From: Paludibacteraceae bacterium
GTDB lineage: Bacteria; Bacteroidota; Bacteroidia; Bacteroidales; Paludibacteraceae
Direction of reading: 5' to 3'
Length of the DNA: 64,000 bases
Assembly: GCA_017456885.1 (NCBI GenBank)
Contig: JAFTIM010000004.1
Coordinates: forward strand, 1-64,000
Shown here in pieces: positions 1 through 8,701 of the stretch; within the stretch, counting starts at the first letter, position 1, and every line of letters starts with the position of its first letter. The translations under genes and the position numbers were made by a program. A model generated the notes under the pieces. That model was not told where the DNA came from. It did not search any database and saw nothing but the letters and a program-made list of their open reading frames with translations.

Positions 1-221
1 AAGTGAAAAGTAAAACTAACGAAAACGCCATTTTCCTCCCTGCGGCGGGCTATCGCTACAACGATGACTTGCACTACGCAGGCGACGACGGCAACTATTG
101 GTCGAGTTCGCTCTACGCGGGCAGCCCGTACAACGCGTGGTACGTGGGCTTCTTCTCGGACTCCGTGGACAGGAGCTACGAAGGCCGCTGCTACGGTCTC
201 TCCGTCCGCCCTGTTCTTTAA
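1..221 (+). CDS. C-terminal end of a Fibrobacter-type major paralogous domain protein (5' partial)
   Basis: The frame is open at the window edge and ends at a TAA at 219-221, so only about 72 C-terminal residues are visible and the true start lies outside. The segment has the YWSSS motif, a WYV(G)F strand and a C-terminal SVRPV, the usual ending of the Fibrobacter succinogenes major paralogous domain found in many secreted Bacteroidota proteins. Those domains are generally extracellular and often lectin-like; no specific function is known. Local GC is clearly higher than in the genes that follow, which fits the accessory character of this family. The GTG at 3 is probably only an internal codon. 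Confidence 0.7.
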   Translation, partial: VKSKTNENAIFLPAAGYRYNDDLHYAGDDGNYWSSSLYAGSPYNAWYVGFFSDSVDRSYEGRCYGLSVRPVL

Positions 222-600
222 AGAACCCCAGCCCCCTAAAGGACAGCCCCCCAACCCCCTAAAGGGGGAGAAAACTGGTACGGACGTCGCGTGCGGCGTC
301 ACTACATCTTTTATAAAATGAATATAAAAAATCGACCTGGGCGGGTGTGTCAAAAATCGAGTTAAGTGTGTCGAAAAGCTAAATCATTGTTTGAGCGCAG
401 CGAGTTTGATTTAGCCGACACCGAAACGACAAATTTTTGGTTACGCAGCCGCCACAGTCTTGACTTTTCTTTGGTTCGTTTCTTTTGGTCAAGCAAAAGA
501 AATGAAAGAACAGAGCATATAGATCCGAGAACATAGATTGTAGGGACGCATCGAATGCGTCCGCCTAAAAAAATGATGTAGGGACGTGGCGCGGCTCTAC
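221..600. repeat. Intergenic repeat patch
   Basis: No gene is seen here. The stretch holds several short repeats: CCCCCTAAAGG at 232-242 and again at 255-265, the second able to fold back with GGGGG at 264-268; an inverted repeat GCTAAATCA (378-386) / TGATTTAGC (407-415) around a GAGCGCAGCGAG core; an imperfect inverted repeat of TTTCTTTTG and CAAAAGAAA near 479-501; and two copies of TGTAGGGACG (539-548, 577-586), the first followed by a GGACGCAT/ATGCGTCC hairpin (544-562). Such elements are typical dispersed intergenic repeats of Bacteroidota genomes. That origin is inference, because only single loci are visible here. Confidence 0.55.
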
Positions 601-607
601 GGGATTA

Positions 608-644
608 AAAAAGAGGTGCATTCAGTCAGAATGCACCTCTTTTT
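608..644 (-). terminator. Bidirectional-looking terminator downstream of the small HTH gene
   Basis: A perfect hairpin (AGAGGTGCATTC, loop AGTCA, GAATGCACCTCT) is flanked by A5 on the left and T5 on the right, so it can act in both directions. It lies 27 bp beyond the stop of the minus-strand gene at 671-922. Confidence 0.8.
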
Positions 645-670
645 GCGTTGTAGATTAAATGTTAGTGATA

Positions 671-922
671 TTATTTGTTTTCTTGAATAATACGTTCCGC
701 GCAATCTAATATTGTCGTATCATCGAGAATGACAAGCCCTCCGTCGGGTCCCGGCTCCAAATGCACGCCACAACTGTTACCTTCTTTAAAGTTCTGCCCG
801 CCGAAATAATTGCGTATGGTTTCTTCTTTCATTCCTAACTCGTTTGCTATTCTTCCGATACTCCCATCGGGCAAACTGTCTTTGATTTTTCTCAACTCGT
901 TGAATGTGATTGTTTTAACCAT
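671..922 (-). CDS. Small HTH-type DNA-binding protein
   Basis: An 83-residue protein. Residues about 20-42 (SIGRIANELGMKEETIRNYF) read as a helix-turn-helix with a recognition helix after GMKEET. The C-terminal half is acidic and contains GPDGGLVILDD and a short amphipathic helix. Similar small proteins are widespread in Bacteroidales and are usually listed only as DNA-binding protein; no target is known. It stands alone between a 208-bp upstream gap and its own terminator. The ATG at 922 is the first plausible start. The HTH reading comes from sequence pattern, so the DNA-binding role is inferred. Confidence 0.7.
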   Translation of the reverse strand: MVKTITFNELRKIKDSLPDGSIGRIANELGMKEETIRNYFGGQNFKEGNSCGVHLEPGPDGGLVILDDTTILDCAERIIQENK

Positions 923-1071
923 AATTTATAAATTTAAATTGTTTATAATAAGAGTTTTTATCTTTAAAAGATTTATAAATATACAGACTATTTTTTTGAA
1001 AACAAATAAAAACGAAGAAATTTTAGTTATTTTTCATTTTAGGCTGTTTGCGCTCTTTTGCTTGTGAAGAG

Positions 1072-1103
1072 AGGGGAGAAGTAAGTATATTTTTGTACAT
1101 TTG
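1072..1103 (+). promoter_or_regulatory. Promoter of the slyD-aroC run
   Basis: A TTG at 1072-1074 is followed after 21 bp by TACATTTG at 1096-1103, matching the Bacteroidota -33/-7 pattern (TAnnTTTG). The start codon at 1131 is 27 bp downstream. The 923-1130 gap shows nothing else recognisable. Confidence 0.55.
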
Positions 1104-1130
1104 TGCTTCGAATAACATAATAAGGAAAGT

Positions 1131-1694
1131 ATGAAAGTAGAGAAAAACAAAATTGTAACCACTACCTACAAACTATATGTGGGAGAGGAACCCGATCGCG
1201 AATTGATGGAAGAGACAACTGCAGAGAGCCCGTTGATATTTGCCTACGGGGTGAATATGATGTTACCGCGATTCGAAGAGGAGTTGAAAGGGCTGTCGGT
1301 CGGCGATAAATACAACTTTACGATACCGAGTGCCGAGGCTTACGGAGAATACGATGAGGAGAATTTTCGCGATTTGCCGATGAGCATTTTTGTGGGAGAA
1401 GACGGCGTGCTTGACGAGCAGGTCATTTTCAAAGGCAATGTGGTGCCTTTGATCACTTCCGATGGGCAGCATATCAATGCGCAAGTGATAGAGGTGAAGT
1501 CGGATGCCGTAACCATGGATTTCAATCATCCGTTGGCGGGAGAGGACTTGCATTTCGAGGGAGAAATCGTAGCCATTCGCGAAGCCACCGAAGCCGATTT
1601 GGCAGCAATGCAAGGCGGTTGCGGATGTGGCTGTGGCGATTGCGATAGCGACTGCGGCGAACATGGGGGCTGCGGTTGCGGTCATTGTCATTAA
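1131..1694 (+). CDS. slyD: FKBP-type peptidyl-prolyl isomerase, SlyD type with metal-binding tail
   Basis: A 187-residue cytosolic prolyl isomerase and chaperone. The FKBP fold occupies the first ~70 residues, with the AEAYGEYDEENF segment that precedes the flap. An inserted-in-flap chaperone domain (about 75-125) follows, and the FKBP strand resumes with FNHPLAGEDLHFEGEI. The last 26 residues are extremely Cys/Gly/His rich (8 Cys, 3 His), the hallmark of the SlyD nickel/zinc-binding tail. In other bacteria SlyD supports metalloenzyme maturation and folding, and the tail here suggests the same metal role. It is the first gene of a forward run, 17 bp before aroC. Confidence 0.92.
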   Translation: MKVEKNKIVTTTYKLYVGEEPDRELMEETTAESPLIFAYGVNMMLPRFEEELKGLSVGDKYNFTIPSAEAYGEYDEENFRDLPMSIFVGEDGVLDEQVIFKGNVVPLITSDGQHINAQVIEVKSDAVTMDFNHPLAGEDLHFEGEIVAIREATEADLAAMQGGCGCGCGDCDSDCGEHGGCGCGHCH

Positions 1695-1711
1695 AAAAAT
1701 AAGATAGGCAA

Positions 1712-2800
1712 ATGTCGAATACGTTTGGAAAATTGTTTCGTCTGACATCGTTTGGCGAGTCGCATGGCGTTGCCGTTGGCGGGGTGATAGATGGTTGTCC
1801 GGCAGGCATTTCGGTTGATACGGAGTTCATTCAGAACGAGCTGAATCGTCGTCGCCCGGGGCAGTCCGTTATTACGACCTCACGCAAGGAGTCGGATAAG
1901 GTGGAATTTTTGTCGGGTGTTTTTCAAGGGAAAACCACAGGACAACCCATCGGCTTTCTTGTGCGAAACGAACAGCAGCGTTCGGCCGACTATGAGCATC
2001 TGAAAGAGGTGTATCGCCCTTCGCATGCCGATTTTACCTATCAAATGAAATACGGCATTCGCGACTATCGAGGAGGAGGTCGCTCGTCGGCTCGCGAAAC
2101 CATCGCTCGTGTGGTGGCGGGAGCGTTTGCAAAACTGGTATTGAAACAGATGGGTGTGAAAATAGTGGCATACACTTCGCAAATAGGCGATGTGCGGTTG
2201 TCGGAAAAGCAGGCGTTTGCCGAACACGATATCGAAAGCAACATGGTTCGTTGTCCCGATGCGTCGGTTGCCGAAAAAATGATCAGACTCATCGAGCAGG
2301 TTCGCTCCGAAGGCGATTCGATAGGAGGTATCGTTTCGTGTGTCATTCGCAATGTGCCTATGGGTATCGGAGAGCCTGTGTTCGACAAGTTAAGCGCTCG
2401 TTTGGCGTATGCAATGCTGTCGATAAATGCGGCAAAAGGGTTCGATTACGGAATCGGTTTTTCCGGTGTCGCCAACAAAGGTTCGGAGCAAAACGATGCC
2501 TTTGTTATCAATGAGGACGATTGCAATATTACGACATTGACAAATAACTCGGGAGGAATACAAGGGGGATTGTCCAATGGTGCAGATATTCGCTTCCGTG
2601 TGTTGTTTAAGCCAACGGCTACTATTTCCAAAAAACAGTCCACCGTTACCATTACCGGCGAAAATGTGGAGTTGGAGGCGCGTGGTCGCCACGATCCGTG
2701 TGTAGTACCTCGTGCAGTGCCTATAGTTGAAGCCATGGCAGCAATGACGGTGTTGGATTTGATATTGATAGCTCAAAAAGATTCGCTGAATGAGCGTTGA
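1712..2800 (+). CDS. aroC: Chorismate synthase
   Basis: Catalyses the last step of the shikimate pathway, 5-enolpyruvylshikimate-3-phosphate to chorismate, using reduced FMN. At 362 residues it has normal length. The family signatures are present: FGESHG at 14-19, the [14 protein letters not shown] segment near residue 125, and the C-terminal [19 protein letters not shown] block. It follows the FKBP gene by 17 bp and its 3' end overlaps the next gene by 11 bp, which suggests translational coupling within a forward operon. Confidence 0.97.
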   Translation: MSNTFGKLFRLTSFGESHGVAVGGVIDGCPAGISVDTEFIQNELNRRRPGQSVITTSRKESDKVEFLSGVFQGKTTGQPIGFLVRNEQQRSADYEHLKEVYRPSHADFTYQMKYGIRDYRGGGRSSARETIARVVAGAFAKLVLKQMGVKIVAYTSQIGDVRLSEKQAFAEHDIESNMVRCPDASVAEKMIRLIEQVRSEGDSIGGIVSCVIRNVPMGIGEPVFDKLSARLAYAMLSINAAKGFDYGIGFSGVANKGSEQNDAFVINEDDCNITTLTNNSGGIQGGLSNGADIRFRVLFKPTATISKKQSTVTITGENVELEARGRHDPCVVPRAVPIVEAMAAMTVLDLILIAQKDSLNER

Positions 2801-3740
2801 ACAACAACAGTGGAGTGCCATATTGAATCCTTGTGCGGGAGCAAAGTGTTTAATAAAAGATTTGACATTGATCGAACGTACATTTCGGGAGATGAATTTA
2901 TCAATAGATCAACACATCACCTCGTACAAAGGTCATGCGTGCGAAATAGCCAAACATTTGGTAAACAATGGGGTTAGAAACATACTTGTGTTTGGTGGCG
3001 ACGGTACAATGAATGAGGTTGTCAATGGAATTTTTCAGTCGGAGGTAAGCGACAAATCGTCAATAAGTTTGGCATTGGTTCCTTATGGCACGGGCAACGA
3101 TTGGGCACGTTTTTGGAAACTGAAGAAATCGAGGAAGAATCTGAAATTCTTTTTTACGGCTTTGTTGTCGGGCGAAAAACATTTGATAGATGTCGGTCGT
3201 GTTAAAACCACAGATACAACAGAGAATACCTACTACTTTTTGAATGCGTTGGGATCCGGATTTGACGCAAAAGTCGTAAAATATGCAAGTTGGATAAAAA
3301 ACCATTTTTTCGGTGGTGCGTGGGTTTATTCGTTAGCGGTGTTTTTGGCTATCATAAAACATCGTTCCTATACGATGAACATTCGGTGTGAAGAAAAAGA
3401 GTTGTTTGTGGAACCTATTTATACAATGAGCATCGGCAATGGCTGCTTTACGGGAGGAGGATTAAAACAAACTCCCGATGCGGTTCCTACCGATGGATTT
3501 TTTCATTCAATAGTGGTAAAGCAGTTGTCGTTTTTGCACATTGTCAGGGCGGCAAAATACTTGTTTACAGGTAGATTGCTGGAACATCCTTGTGTTTTCT
3601 CTCATAAGTTGAAAAATTTTTCTTGTCAATCGGAAAAGAAAATCGACGTTGAGATAGATGGTGTACAATTGCCTGCTTGCAAGCGGTTTCAGGTAACGAT
3701 TATTCCTTCCGCATTGACGTTTGTTACTCCTAAAAAATGA
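2790..3740 (+). CDS. YegS/BmrU-family lipid (diacylglycerol) kinase
   Basis: A 316-residue protein of the DAGK catalytic family. It shows an N-terminal NPCAGAK phosphate-binding loop (13-19), the nucleotide-binding GGDGT motif at 69-73 and [11 protein letters not shown] at 98-107. Members phosphorylate diacylglycerol or a related lipid at the inner membrane; the exact lipid here is not known. The start at 2790 lies inside the end of aroC (11-bp overlap) and the stop overlaps the next start as ATGA, so it is firmly embedded in the operon. Confidence 0.9.
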   Translation: MSVEQQQWSAILNPCAGAKCLIKDLTLIERTFREMNLSIDQHITSYKGHACEIAKHLVNNGVRNILVFGGDGTMNEVVNGIFQSEVSDKSSISLALVPYGTGNDWARFWKLKKSRKNLKFFFTALLSGEKHLIDVGRVKTTDTTENTYYFLNALGSGFDAKVVKYASWIKNHFFGGAWVYSLAVFLAIIKHRSYTMNIRCEEKELFVEPIYTMSIGNGCFTGGGLKQTPDAVPTDGFFHSIVVKQLSFLHIVRAAKYLFTGRLLEHPCVFSHKLKNFSCQSEKKIDVEIDGVQLPACKRFQVTIIPSALTFVTPKK

Positions 3741-4297
3741 ACCCGATAGCAATCATTGAAAAATATTATCAGAAAGATTCGGCATTGTACGAAACGTTGA
3801 TGATTCATAGCCGAGCTGTTCAGCAAAAGGCTTTGGAAATAGTGCGGCGCAATCCTCATCTCGGTGCCGACGAACAATTTGTTGCCGAAGCAGCTTTGTT
3901 GCACGACATCGGAATATTTAAAACAGATGCACCCCGTATTTTTTGTCAAGGCAGTTATCCTTATATAGCTCACGGGTATTTAGGTGCCGACTTGTTGCGT
4001 CAAGAAGGGTTCCCGAAGCACGCTTTGGTTTGCGAGAGGCACACCGGTTGCGGCTTGTCTGTGCAAATGATAAAAGAACGATCCTTGCCGGTGCCTTGCC
4101 ATGCGATGGAGCCTATCAGCATCGAAGAGCAAATCATCTGTTTTGCAGATAAGTTCTATTCAAAAACCCGTTTAAACGAGGAATTGGCATTGGCAACTGT
4201 TCGTACAAAAATGGCTGCACTTGGTTCGTTGAATAAGTTTGACGATTGGTATCTTTTATTTTATGGTGAAAAATTATCTCCGTTAGAAACATTATGA
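3737..4297 (+). CDS. HD-domain (HDIG-type) phosphohydrolase
   Basis: A 186-residue protein with an HD metal site: LLHDIG near residue 55, a following AHGYLGA histidine and ERHTG. The family hydrolyses phosphate esters such as nucleotides or cyclic nucleotides; the substrate here cannot be read from sequence. It overlaps the lipid kinase (ATGA) and recR (ATGA), so all three are probably co-translated. Its steady association with recR may be positional only. Confidence 0.85.
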   Translation: MNPIAIIEKYYQKDSALYETLMIHSRAVQQKALEIVRRNPHLGADEQFVAEAALLHDIGIFKTDAPRIFCQGSYPYIAHGYLGADLLRQEGFPKHALVCERHTGCGLSVQMIKERSLPVPCHAMEPISIEEQIICFADKFYSKTRLNEELALATVRTKMAALGSLNKFDDWYLLFYGEKLSPLETL

Positions 4298-4908
4298 GCG
4301 AAATATCGTCGATACTTCTTGATAATGCAGTAAATGAGTTTTCCAAATTGCCCGGTATCGGTCGGAAAACGGCTTTGCGTATGGTTCTACACCTTTTGAG
4401 GCAGTCGGAAGCCGATGTGTCGGCATTTTCGAATGCAATGATCGATTTAAAACAGGGAATCCATTATTGCAAGGTATGTCATAATATATCGGACAGCGAT
4501 GTGTGTGCTATTTGTGCAGATGCCTCGCGCGATGACAAAACAATTTGTGTCGTTGAGAATATAAAAGATGTAATGTCGATAGAGAATACGCAACAATACA
4601 AAGGGCTTTATCATGTGTTAGGAGGTGTTATTTCTCCTATGAATGGTGTGGGACCTGCCGATTTGGAAATTGCGTCGTTGGTAGAGCGTGTGCAACAAGG
4701 AGGCATAGAGGAATTGATATTTGCTTTAAGTCCGACAATGGAGGGCGACACCACTTGTTTTTATATTTCGCGTCGCTTGCAAAACACCTCGTTGAAACTG
4801 ACTGTTTTGGCAAGAGGAGTGGCTGTCGGCGATGAACTTGAATACGCCGATGAGGTTACGCTCGGACGCTCCATTGTAAACCGTATGCCGTTTGATTATA
4901 ATAAATAA
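4294..4908 (+). CDS. recR: Recombination mediator RecR
   Basis: RecR works with RecF/RecO to load RecA on gapped DNA. The 204-residue protein has the expected order: helix-hairpin-helix LPGIGRKTA (19-27), a four-cysteine zinc finger (C59, C62, C71, C74) and a Toprim domain starting at [10 protein letters not shown] (83-92). Length is normal. It is coupled upstream to the HD gene by a 4-bp overlap. Confidence 0.97.
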   Translation: MSEISSILLDNAVNEFSKLPGIGRKTALRMVLHLLRQSEADVSAFSNAMIDLKQGIHYCKVCHNISDSDVCAICADASRDDKTICVVENIKDVMSIENTQQYKGLYHVLGGVISPMNGVGPADLEIASLVERVQQGGIEELIFALSPTMEGDTTCFYISRRLQNTSLKLTVLARGVAVGDELEYADEVTLGRSIVNRMPFDYNK

Positions 4909-4912
4909 AGAT

Positions 4913-5359
4913 ATGGAAGGAAAGATTTATAAACACTTGTTAATTAGTTATTACGCAGCATTTTTGTTGTTTTTTGCTGTCTTTTTTGTCTGTTTTTCGA
5001 TAGTTAAGTCGCATCCTTTCGACTTTACTCAAAATGTGAGAATTGCCTTGCAATCGGTTGGCATTATGTATGTGTTGGCTTCGGTCCCGTTTGCCTTGTG
5101 GTATTTTCATCGCACCACTTTAAAGATAAAAGAGATGGATGATATGTTAAAAGCAAAAAAATATGAAAACACAGCGTTAATCCGCATTTTCTTGATAGCT
5201 TTCGGGGTTATGTTAAATGTAACTTTCTATTGCTTTTTACAAGATAAATCGATGTTTTATTGTGCAGTGATAGCAGCTTTGGCTTTTATTTTCTGCAAAC
5301 CTCAAAAAAACAAAATTGTACAGGATTTGTCTGATGATGTCGAAAAAAACGAAGAATAA
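4913..5359 (+). CDS. Small membrane protein of unknown function
   Basis: About 148 residues with four hydrophobic segments: YYAAFLLFFAVFFVCFSIV near the N terminus, a segment around VGIMYVLASVPFALWYF, then LIRIFLIAFGVMLNVTFYC and FYCAVIAALAFIFC. The C terminus is charged. I chose the ATG at 4913, 4 bp after the recR stop, over an in-frame TTG inside recR. The stop overlaps the next start by one base (TAATG). I do not recognise a named family; the position between recR and a HAD gene is the only context. Confidence 0.75.
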   Translation: MEGKIYKHLLISYYAAFLLFFAVFFVCFSIVKSHPFDFTQNVRIALQSVGIMYVLASVPFALWYFHRTTLKIKEMDDMLKAKKYENTALIRIFLIAFGVMLNVTFYCFLQDKSMFYCAVIAALAFIFCKPQKNKIVQDLSDDVEKNEE

Positions 5360-5757
5360 TGAAAATTGCAGTTGATTTTGATGGTACCATAGTCGAACAT
5401 GCTTATCCTTCAATCGGGAAAGAGATACCTTTTGCCATTGATACTTTGAAGCGTTTGCAGCAGGATTTGCATTGCCGACTTGTGTTGTGGACGGTACGCG
5501 AAGGCAAGTCGTTGGAAGAAGCCGTAGCGTTTTGTCGAGAGCGAGGTTTGGAGTTTTATGCCGTAAATAAAAACAATCCGGAAGAAATAGGTGGTTCAAG
5601 AAAAATTTCGGCCGATTTTTATATCGACGATCGTAATTTGGGTGGTTTACCCGATTGGGGCATTATTTATCAAATGGTAAAAGAAAATTTGTCGTTTGAG
5701 GAGGTCTATTTGAATAATGAAATGAAAAAGAAAAGATTTTGTTGGTTTAAAAAATAA
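5359..5757 (+). CDS. HAD-superfamily small phosphatase-like protein
   Basis: A 132-residue protein that begins MKIAVDFDGTIVEH, giving the HAD motif I (DxDGT) at residues 6-10, followed by LWTVREGKSLEEA and a C-terminal FYIDDRNLGG that supplies the acidic motif. It lacks a large cap domain. Closest in character to the short Bacteroides HAD proteins such as BT0820; substrate unknown. It overlaps the preceding gene by one base and abuts the next one. Confidence 0.85.
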   Translation: MKIAVDFDGTIVEHAYPSIGKEIPFAIDTLKRLQQDLHCRLVLWTVREGKSLEEAVAFCRERGLEFYAVNKNNPEEIGGSRKISADFYIDDRNLGGLPDWGIIYQMVKENLSFEEVYLNNEMKKKRFCWFKK

Positions 5758-6231
5758 ATGAATATGATACAGAGAATACAAACAGTTTATTTGTTAATAA
5801 TTGTGATTTTATCGAGCTTGACGCTCTTTTTACCGATGGTAAGTTTTATGCCAAAGTACATTGATTTGCAACCGTTATACGAACTAAAGCAGATGAATTT
5901 GGTGGGTACGGGCGATGTTTATTCTAATCTTACAACGTGGACATTGTTCGTTTTGACCTTGTGCATTCCCATAGTTGCTTTAATTACGATATTCCTATAC
6001 AAGAAACGTACATTGCAAATTAGTTTAACCGTGGCGAATATGATTTTGATGGTAGGATATTATGTGTTGTTGGCAATTGCAATTTGGAGTATTTCCGATA
6101 GGTTGAATGCCGATTGGCATTTACATTTCACGGTAATATTTCCGTTAATAAACATCATTTTGGCATATTTGGCTTTGCGGGGAATCGCAAAAGACGAAGC
6201 TTTGGTGCGCTCGTTGGACCGTTTGAGGTAG
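5758..6231 (+). CDS. DUF4293 membrane protein
   Basis: A 157-residue protein starting MNMIQRIQTVYLL with four membrane segments, matching the DUF4293 family that is confined to Bacteroidota. No function is known. It begins immediately after the HAD stop; the ATG at 5764 is an alternative start. It closes the forward run and is followed by a terminator. Confidence 0.85.
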   Translation: MNMIQRIQTVYLLIIVILSSLTLFLPMVSFMPKYIDLQPLYELKQMNLVGTGDVYSNLTTWTLFVLTLCIPIVALITIFLYKKRTLQISLTVANMILMVGYYVLLAIAIWSISDRLNADWHLHFTVIFPLINIILAYLALRGIAKDEALVRSLDRLR

Positions 6232-6260
6232 GAGAGTAACTTACTTGTTTGGATATAAAA

Positions 6261-6306
6261 AACGCCCTCCCAAAAAAGCAAATGCTATTTGGAGGGTGTC
6301 TTTTTT
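6261..6306. terminator. Convergent terminator between DUF4293 gene and trpS
   Basis: Hairpin ACGCCCTCC (6262-6270) / GGAGGGTGT (6291-6299) followed by T6. The A-run on the left side could serve the minus-strand trpS transcript. Confidence 0.75.
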
Positions 6307-6319
6307 GAGTCGGGAATTT

Positions 6320-7303
6320 TTATTTGAACCCTATGATTTTTCTAACCTCTTTTATTGTTGCTTGGGCACTCTCGCGTGCTTTTTCAGCTCCTTCTTTAGC
6401 CACTTTATTCAAATAATCCGTATCGGCAGCATATTGCAAGATACGTTCGCGGATAGGTTGGTTGAATGCGGCAATATCGCTTGCTAACTGTTTTTTCAAA
6501 TCGCCATAACGAATGGAGCAATCATTCCATTTCTCATCGAAATAGTTGTATGTCTCTTTCGATGAAACAACTTCCATAAGTGTGAAAAGATTTTGAATGA
6601 CTTCAGGTTTTTCGCTATTCGGGGTGGTAGGACCACTATCGGTAACCGCTTTCATTACCTTTTTGCGAATGGTTTCGGCGTCGTCCATCAGATAAATGCA
6701 GTTGCCTTCCGATTTTCCCATTTTACCGGAGCCGTCAAGTCCCGGTATTTTTACGGCCTTATCGCTCAACGAAAACGATTGAGGAATAGGGAAGAAATCG
6801 ACTCCGTAAATCGTATTGAATCTGTTTGCAAACTTGCGAGCCATTTCCATATTTTGCTCTTGGTCTTTTCCAACAGGCACCTTTACGGCTTTGTGAATCA
6901 GAATGTCGGCCGCCATAAGTGTAGGATAGGTCAGCAACCCTGCATTTACATTGTTGGGCTGTTTGCGAGCCTTTTCTTTGAAAGTGGTGCAACGTTCCAT
7001 TTCGCCCAAGTAGGCATTCATATTTAAGAAGAGATACAGCTCAAGTACTTCTTTTACATCGCTTTGTATGTAAATGGTGGCTTTTTCGGGGTCAATGCCG
7101 CAAGCCAAATATTCGGATAAAATGGTGTGTGCACTATTTACGATATTTTCCGGTTTCGGGCGAGTGGTAAGCGAATGCCAATCAGCAATGAAAAACAAAC
7201 ATTTATATTCGTTTTGCATTTGTAAAAAGCTTTTCACTGCCCCAAAATAATTACCTAGATGCAGATTCCCCGTTGGACGTATGCCACTAACTACTGTTTC
7301 CAT
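6320..7303 (-). CDS. trpS: Tryptophan--tRNA ligase
   Basis: Class I aminoacyl-tRNA synthetase charging tRNA-Trp. The 327-residue protein has the HIGH-equivalent TGNLHLGNYFG (11-21) and the KMSKS-equivalent GKMGKSEGN near residue 200, with the compact length typical of bacterial TrpRS. A TACTTTTG -7 box on the minus strand at 7323-7330 suggests it has its own promoter in the 60-bp gap after fabI, although read-through from the fabI operon is possible. Confidence 0.97.
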   Translation of the reverse strand: METVVSGIRPTGNLHLGNYFGAVKSFLQMQNEYKCLFFIADWHSLTTRPKPENIVNSAHTILSEYLACGIDPEKATIYIQSDVKEVLELYLFLNMNAYLGEMERCTTFKEKARKQPNNVNAGLLTYPTLMAADILIHKAVKVPVGKDQEQNMEMARKFANRFNTIYGVDFFPIPQSFSLSDKAVKIPGLDGSGKMGKSEGNCIYLMDDAETIRKKVMKAVTDSGPTTPNSEKPEVIQNLFTLMEVVSSKETYNYFDEKWNDCSIRYGDLKKQLASDIAAFNQPIRERILQYAADTDYLNKVAKEGAEKARESAQATIKEVRKIIGFK

Positions 7304-7363
7304 TCTTTTCTTTTTATTTTTACAAAAGTAACCTTTTCGAATGACATTTCAATCGAAACTCAT

Positions 7364-8185
7364 CTATTTGACGCTTTTTTGGTATTGTTCAATCAATTTT
7401 TGGCTCATACCCGTTGTCGAATATCCACCATCGTGATACAGATTTTGCATCGTTACTTTTCGTGTATAATCGGAAAACATCATGATGCAATAATCGGCGC
7501 ATTCATCGGCCGAAGCATTGCCAAGTGGCGACATTTTATCGGCAAAGTCGAAAAACAAGTCGAATCCACCGATGCCTTGTCCAGCAGTGGTTTTCGTTGG
7601 CGATTGCGAAATGGTATTGATGCGCACGCCGTTTTTTTCTCCATAGAGCATACCAAAACTTCTACAGATGGATTCCAACATCGCTTTTGCGTTTGCCATA
7701 TCGCTATAACCTTCGTAGCTACGTTGTGCTGCAATGTAAGTCAGGGCTAATATGGAGCCGTTTTCTGCTATGGCATCTTGCTGGTATGCCACTTGTAACA
7801 TTTTGTGAAACGAAATAGCCGAGATGTCAAGCGTTTTGTTCAGAAAATTGTAGTCCAAATCGGAATAAGCCCGCTCTTTTCTAATGTTTGGCGACATTCC
7901 GATAGAATGTAGTACAAAATCAATTTTGCCGTTCAATTGGTTTTGAGCCTCGGTAAAGAGTGTCTTCAAGTCTTCTATAGATGTAGCGTCTGCAGGAATA
8001 ATTTTTGAGTTTGTTTTCTCGCTCAATTTGTTAATTTCTCCTGCACGCAATGCTATAGGAGTGTTTGTCAATACGATAGAAGCACCTTCTTCGTATGCTC
8101 GCTCGGCTACTTTCCACGCAATGGAGTTCTCGTTCAGAGCCCCGAAAATAATTCCACGTTTATTTTTTAGTAATTGATGATTCAT
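7364..8185 (-). CDS. fabI: Enoyl-[acyl-carrier-protein] reductase FabI
   Basis: NADH-dependent reduction of enoyl-ACP, the last step of each fatty-acid elongation round. The 273-residue short-chain dehydrogenase-like protein has a divergent nucleotide-binding start IIFGALNENSIAW (12-24) and the FabI catalytic pair Y160-x6-K167 in GYSDMANAK. Length is typical. It follows the GNAT gene by 12 bp and appears to be the distal part of the manC-mutL run. Confidence 0.95.
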   Translation of the reverse strand: MNHQLLKNKRGIIFGALNENSIAWKVAERAYEEGASIVLTNTPIALRAGEINKLSEKTNSKIIPADATSIEDLKTLFTEAQNQLNGKIDFVLHSIGMSPNIRKERAYSDLDYNFLNKTLDISAISFHKMLQVAYQQDAIAENGSILALTYIAAQRSYEGYSDMANAKAMLESICRSFGMLYGEKNGVRINTISQSPTKTTAGQGIGGFDLFFDFADKMSPLGNASADECADYCIMMFSDYTRKVTMQNLYHDGGYSTTGMSQKLIEQYQKSVK

Positions 8186-8197
8186 AGTTTTTATGTT

Positions 8198-8695
8198 TTA
8201 GTTAATAATTGATAGTTCTTTTTGATAAAAAAGTAATGTCAGTTTCTTGCCGAATTTTTCGGCAATATTCGTTAGTTGCCCAACACATTGATAATTGTTT
8301 CTTTCGAGCAATTTTTTGCTGGAAATATTGGTGTCGTTTACGGTTGCAACGATGTTTTTAAAGTGTAACTGAGTGATGTTTTCTTCAAGGAAATGTAGTA
8401 GTTTCTCTCCACAATTCTTTCCTATATGTTGTGGCGCAATGTAGATGGTTATTTCTACCGAAATATCGAATGCTTCACGCGGTTTTAAGCGATTGAAATA
8501 ACAAAATCCGATAAAATCGTTGTTTTCCACTGCAATATAGGTTTTGTATGTGGCGTGGGCAAATGGAATGATGTTTTTGACATCTGCTCTCGTAAGTGGA
8601 TTTGTAAAGTAGATACAAGTACTATTTTTAATGTAGTAATTGTAGGTTTCGACGATGAAATCGAGTTCTTTTTCCGTTACTTCCGAGAATTTCAT
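8198..8695 (-). CDS. GNAT-family N-acetyltransferase
   Basis: A 165-residue single-domain GNAT. The strand DISVEITIYIAPQHIGKNCGEKLL carries the acetyl-CoA loop in the form QHIGKNCG, and NDTNISSKKLLERNNYQ is the usual fourth motif. It most resembles the phosphinothricin-acetyltransferase-like group, but the substrate cannot be told. It starts 6 bp after the mutL stop and ends 12 bp before fabI. Confidence 0.85.
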   Translation of the reverse strand: MKFSEVTEKELDFIVETYNYYIKNSTCIYFTNPLTRADVKNIIPFAHATYKTYIAVENNDFIGFCYFNRLKPREAFDISVEITIYIAPQHIGKNCGEKLLHFLEENITQLHFKNIVATVNDTNISSKKLLERNNYQCVGQLTNIAEKFGKKLTLLFYQKELSIIN

Positions 8696-8701
8696 ATTGT
8701 G

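Noticed and set aside
1263..1830. Two long antisense frames opposite slyD and aroC.
   Set aside because: Their composition is explained by the codon usage of the real genes opposite; no start context or motif.
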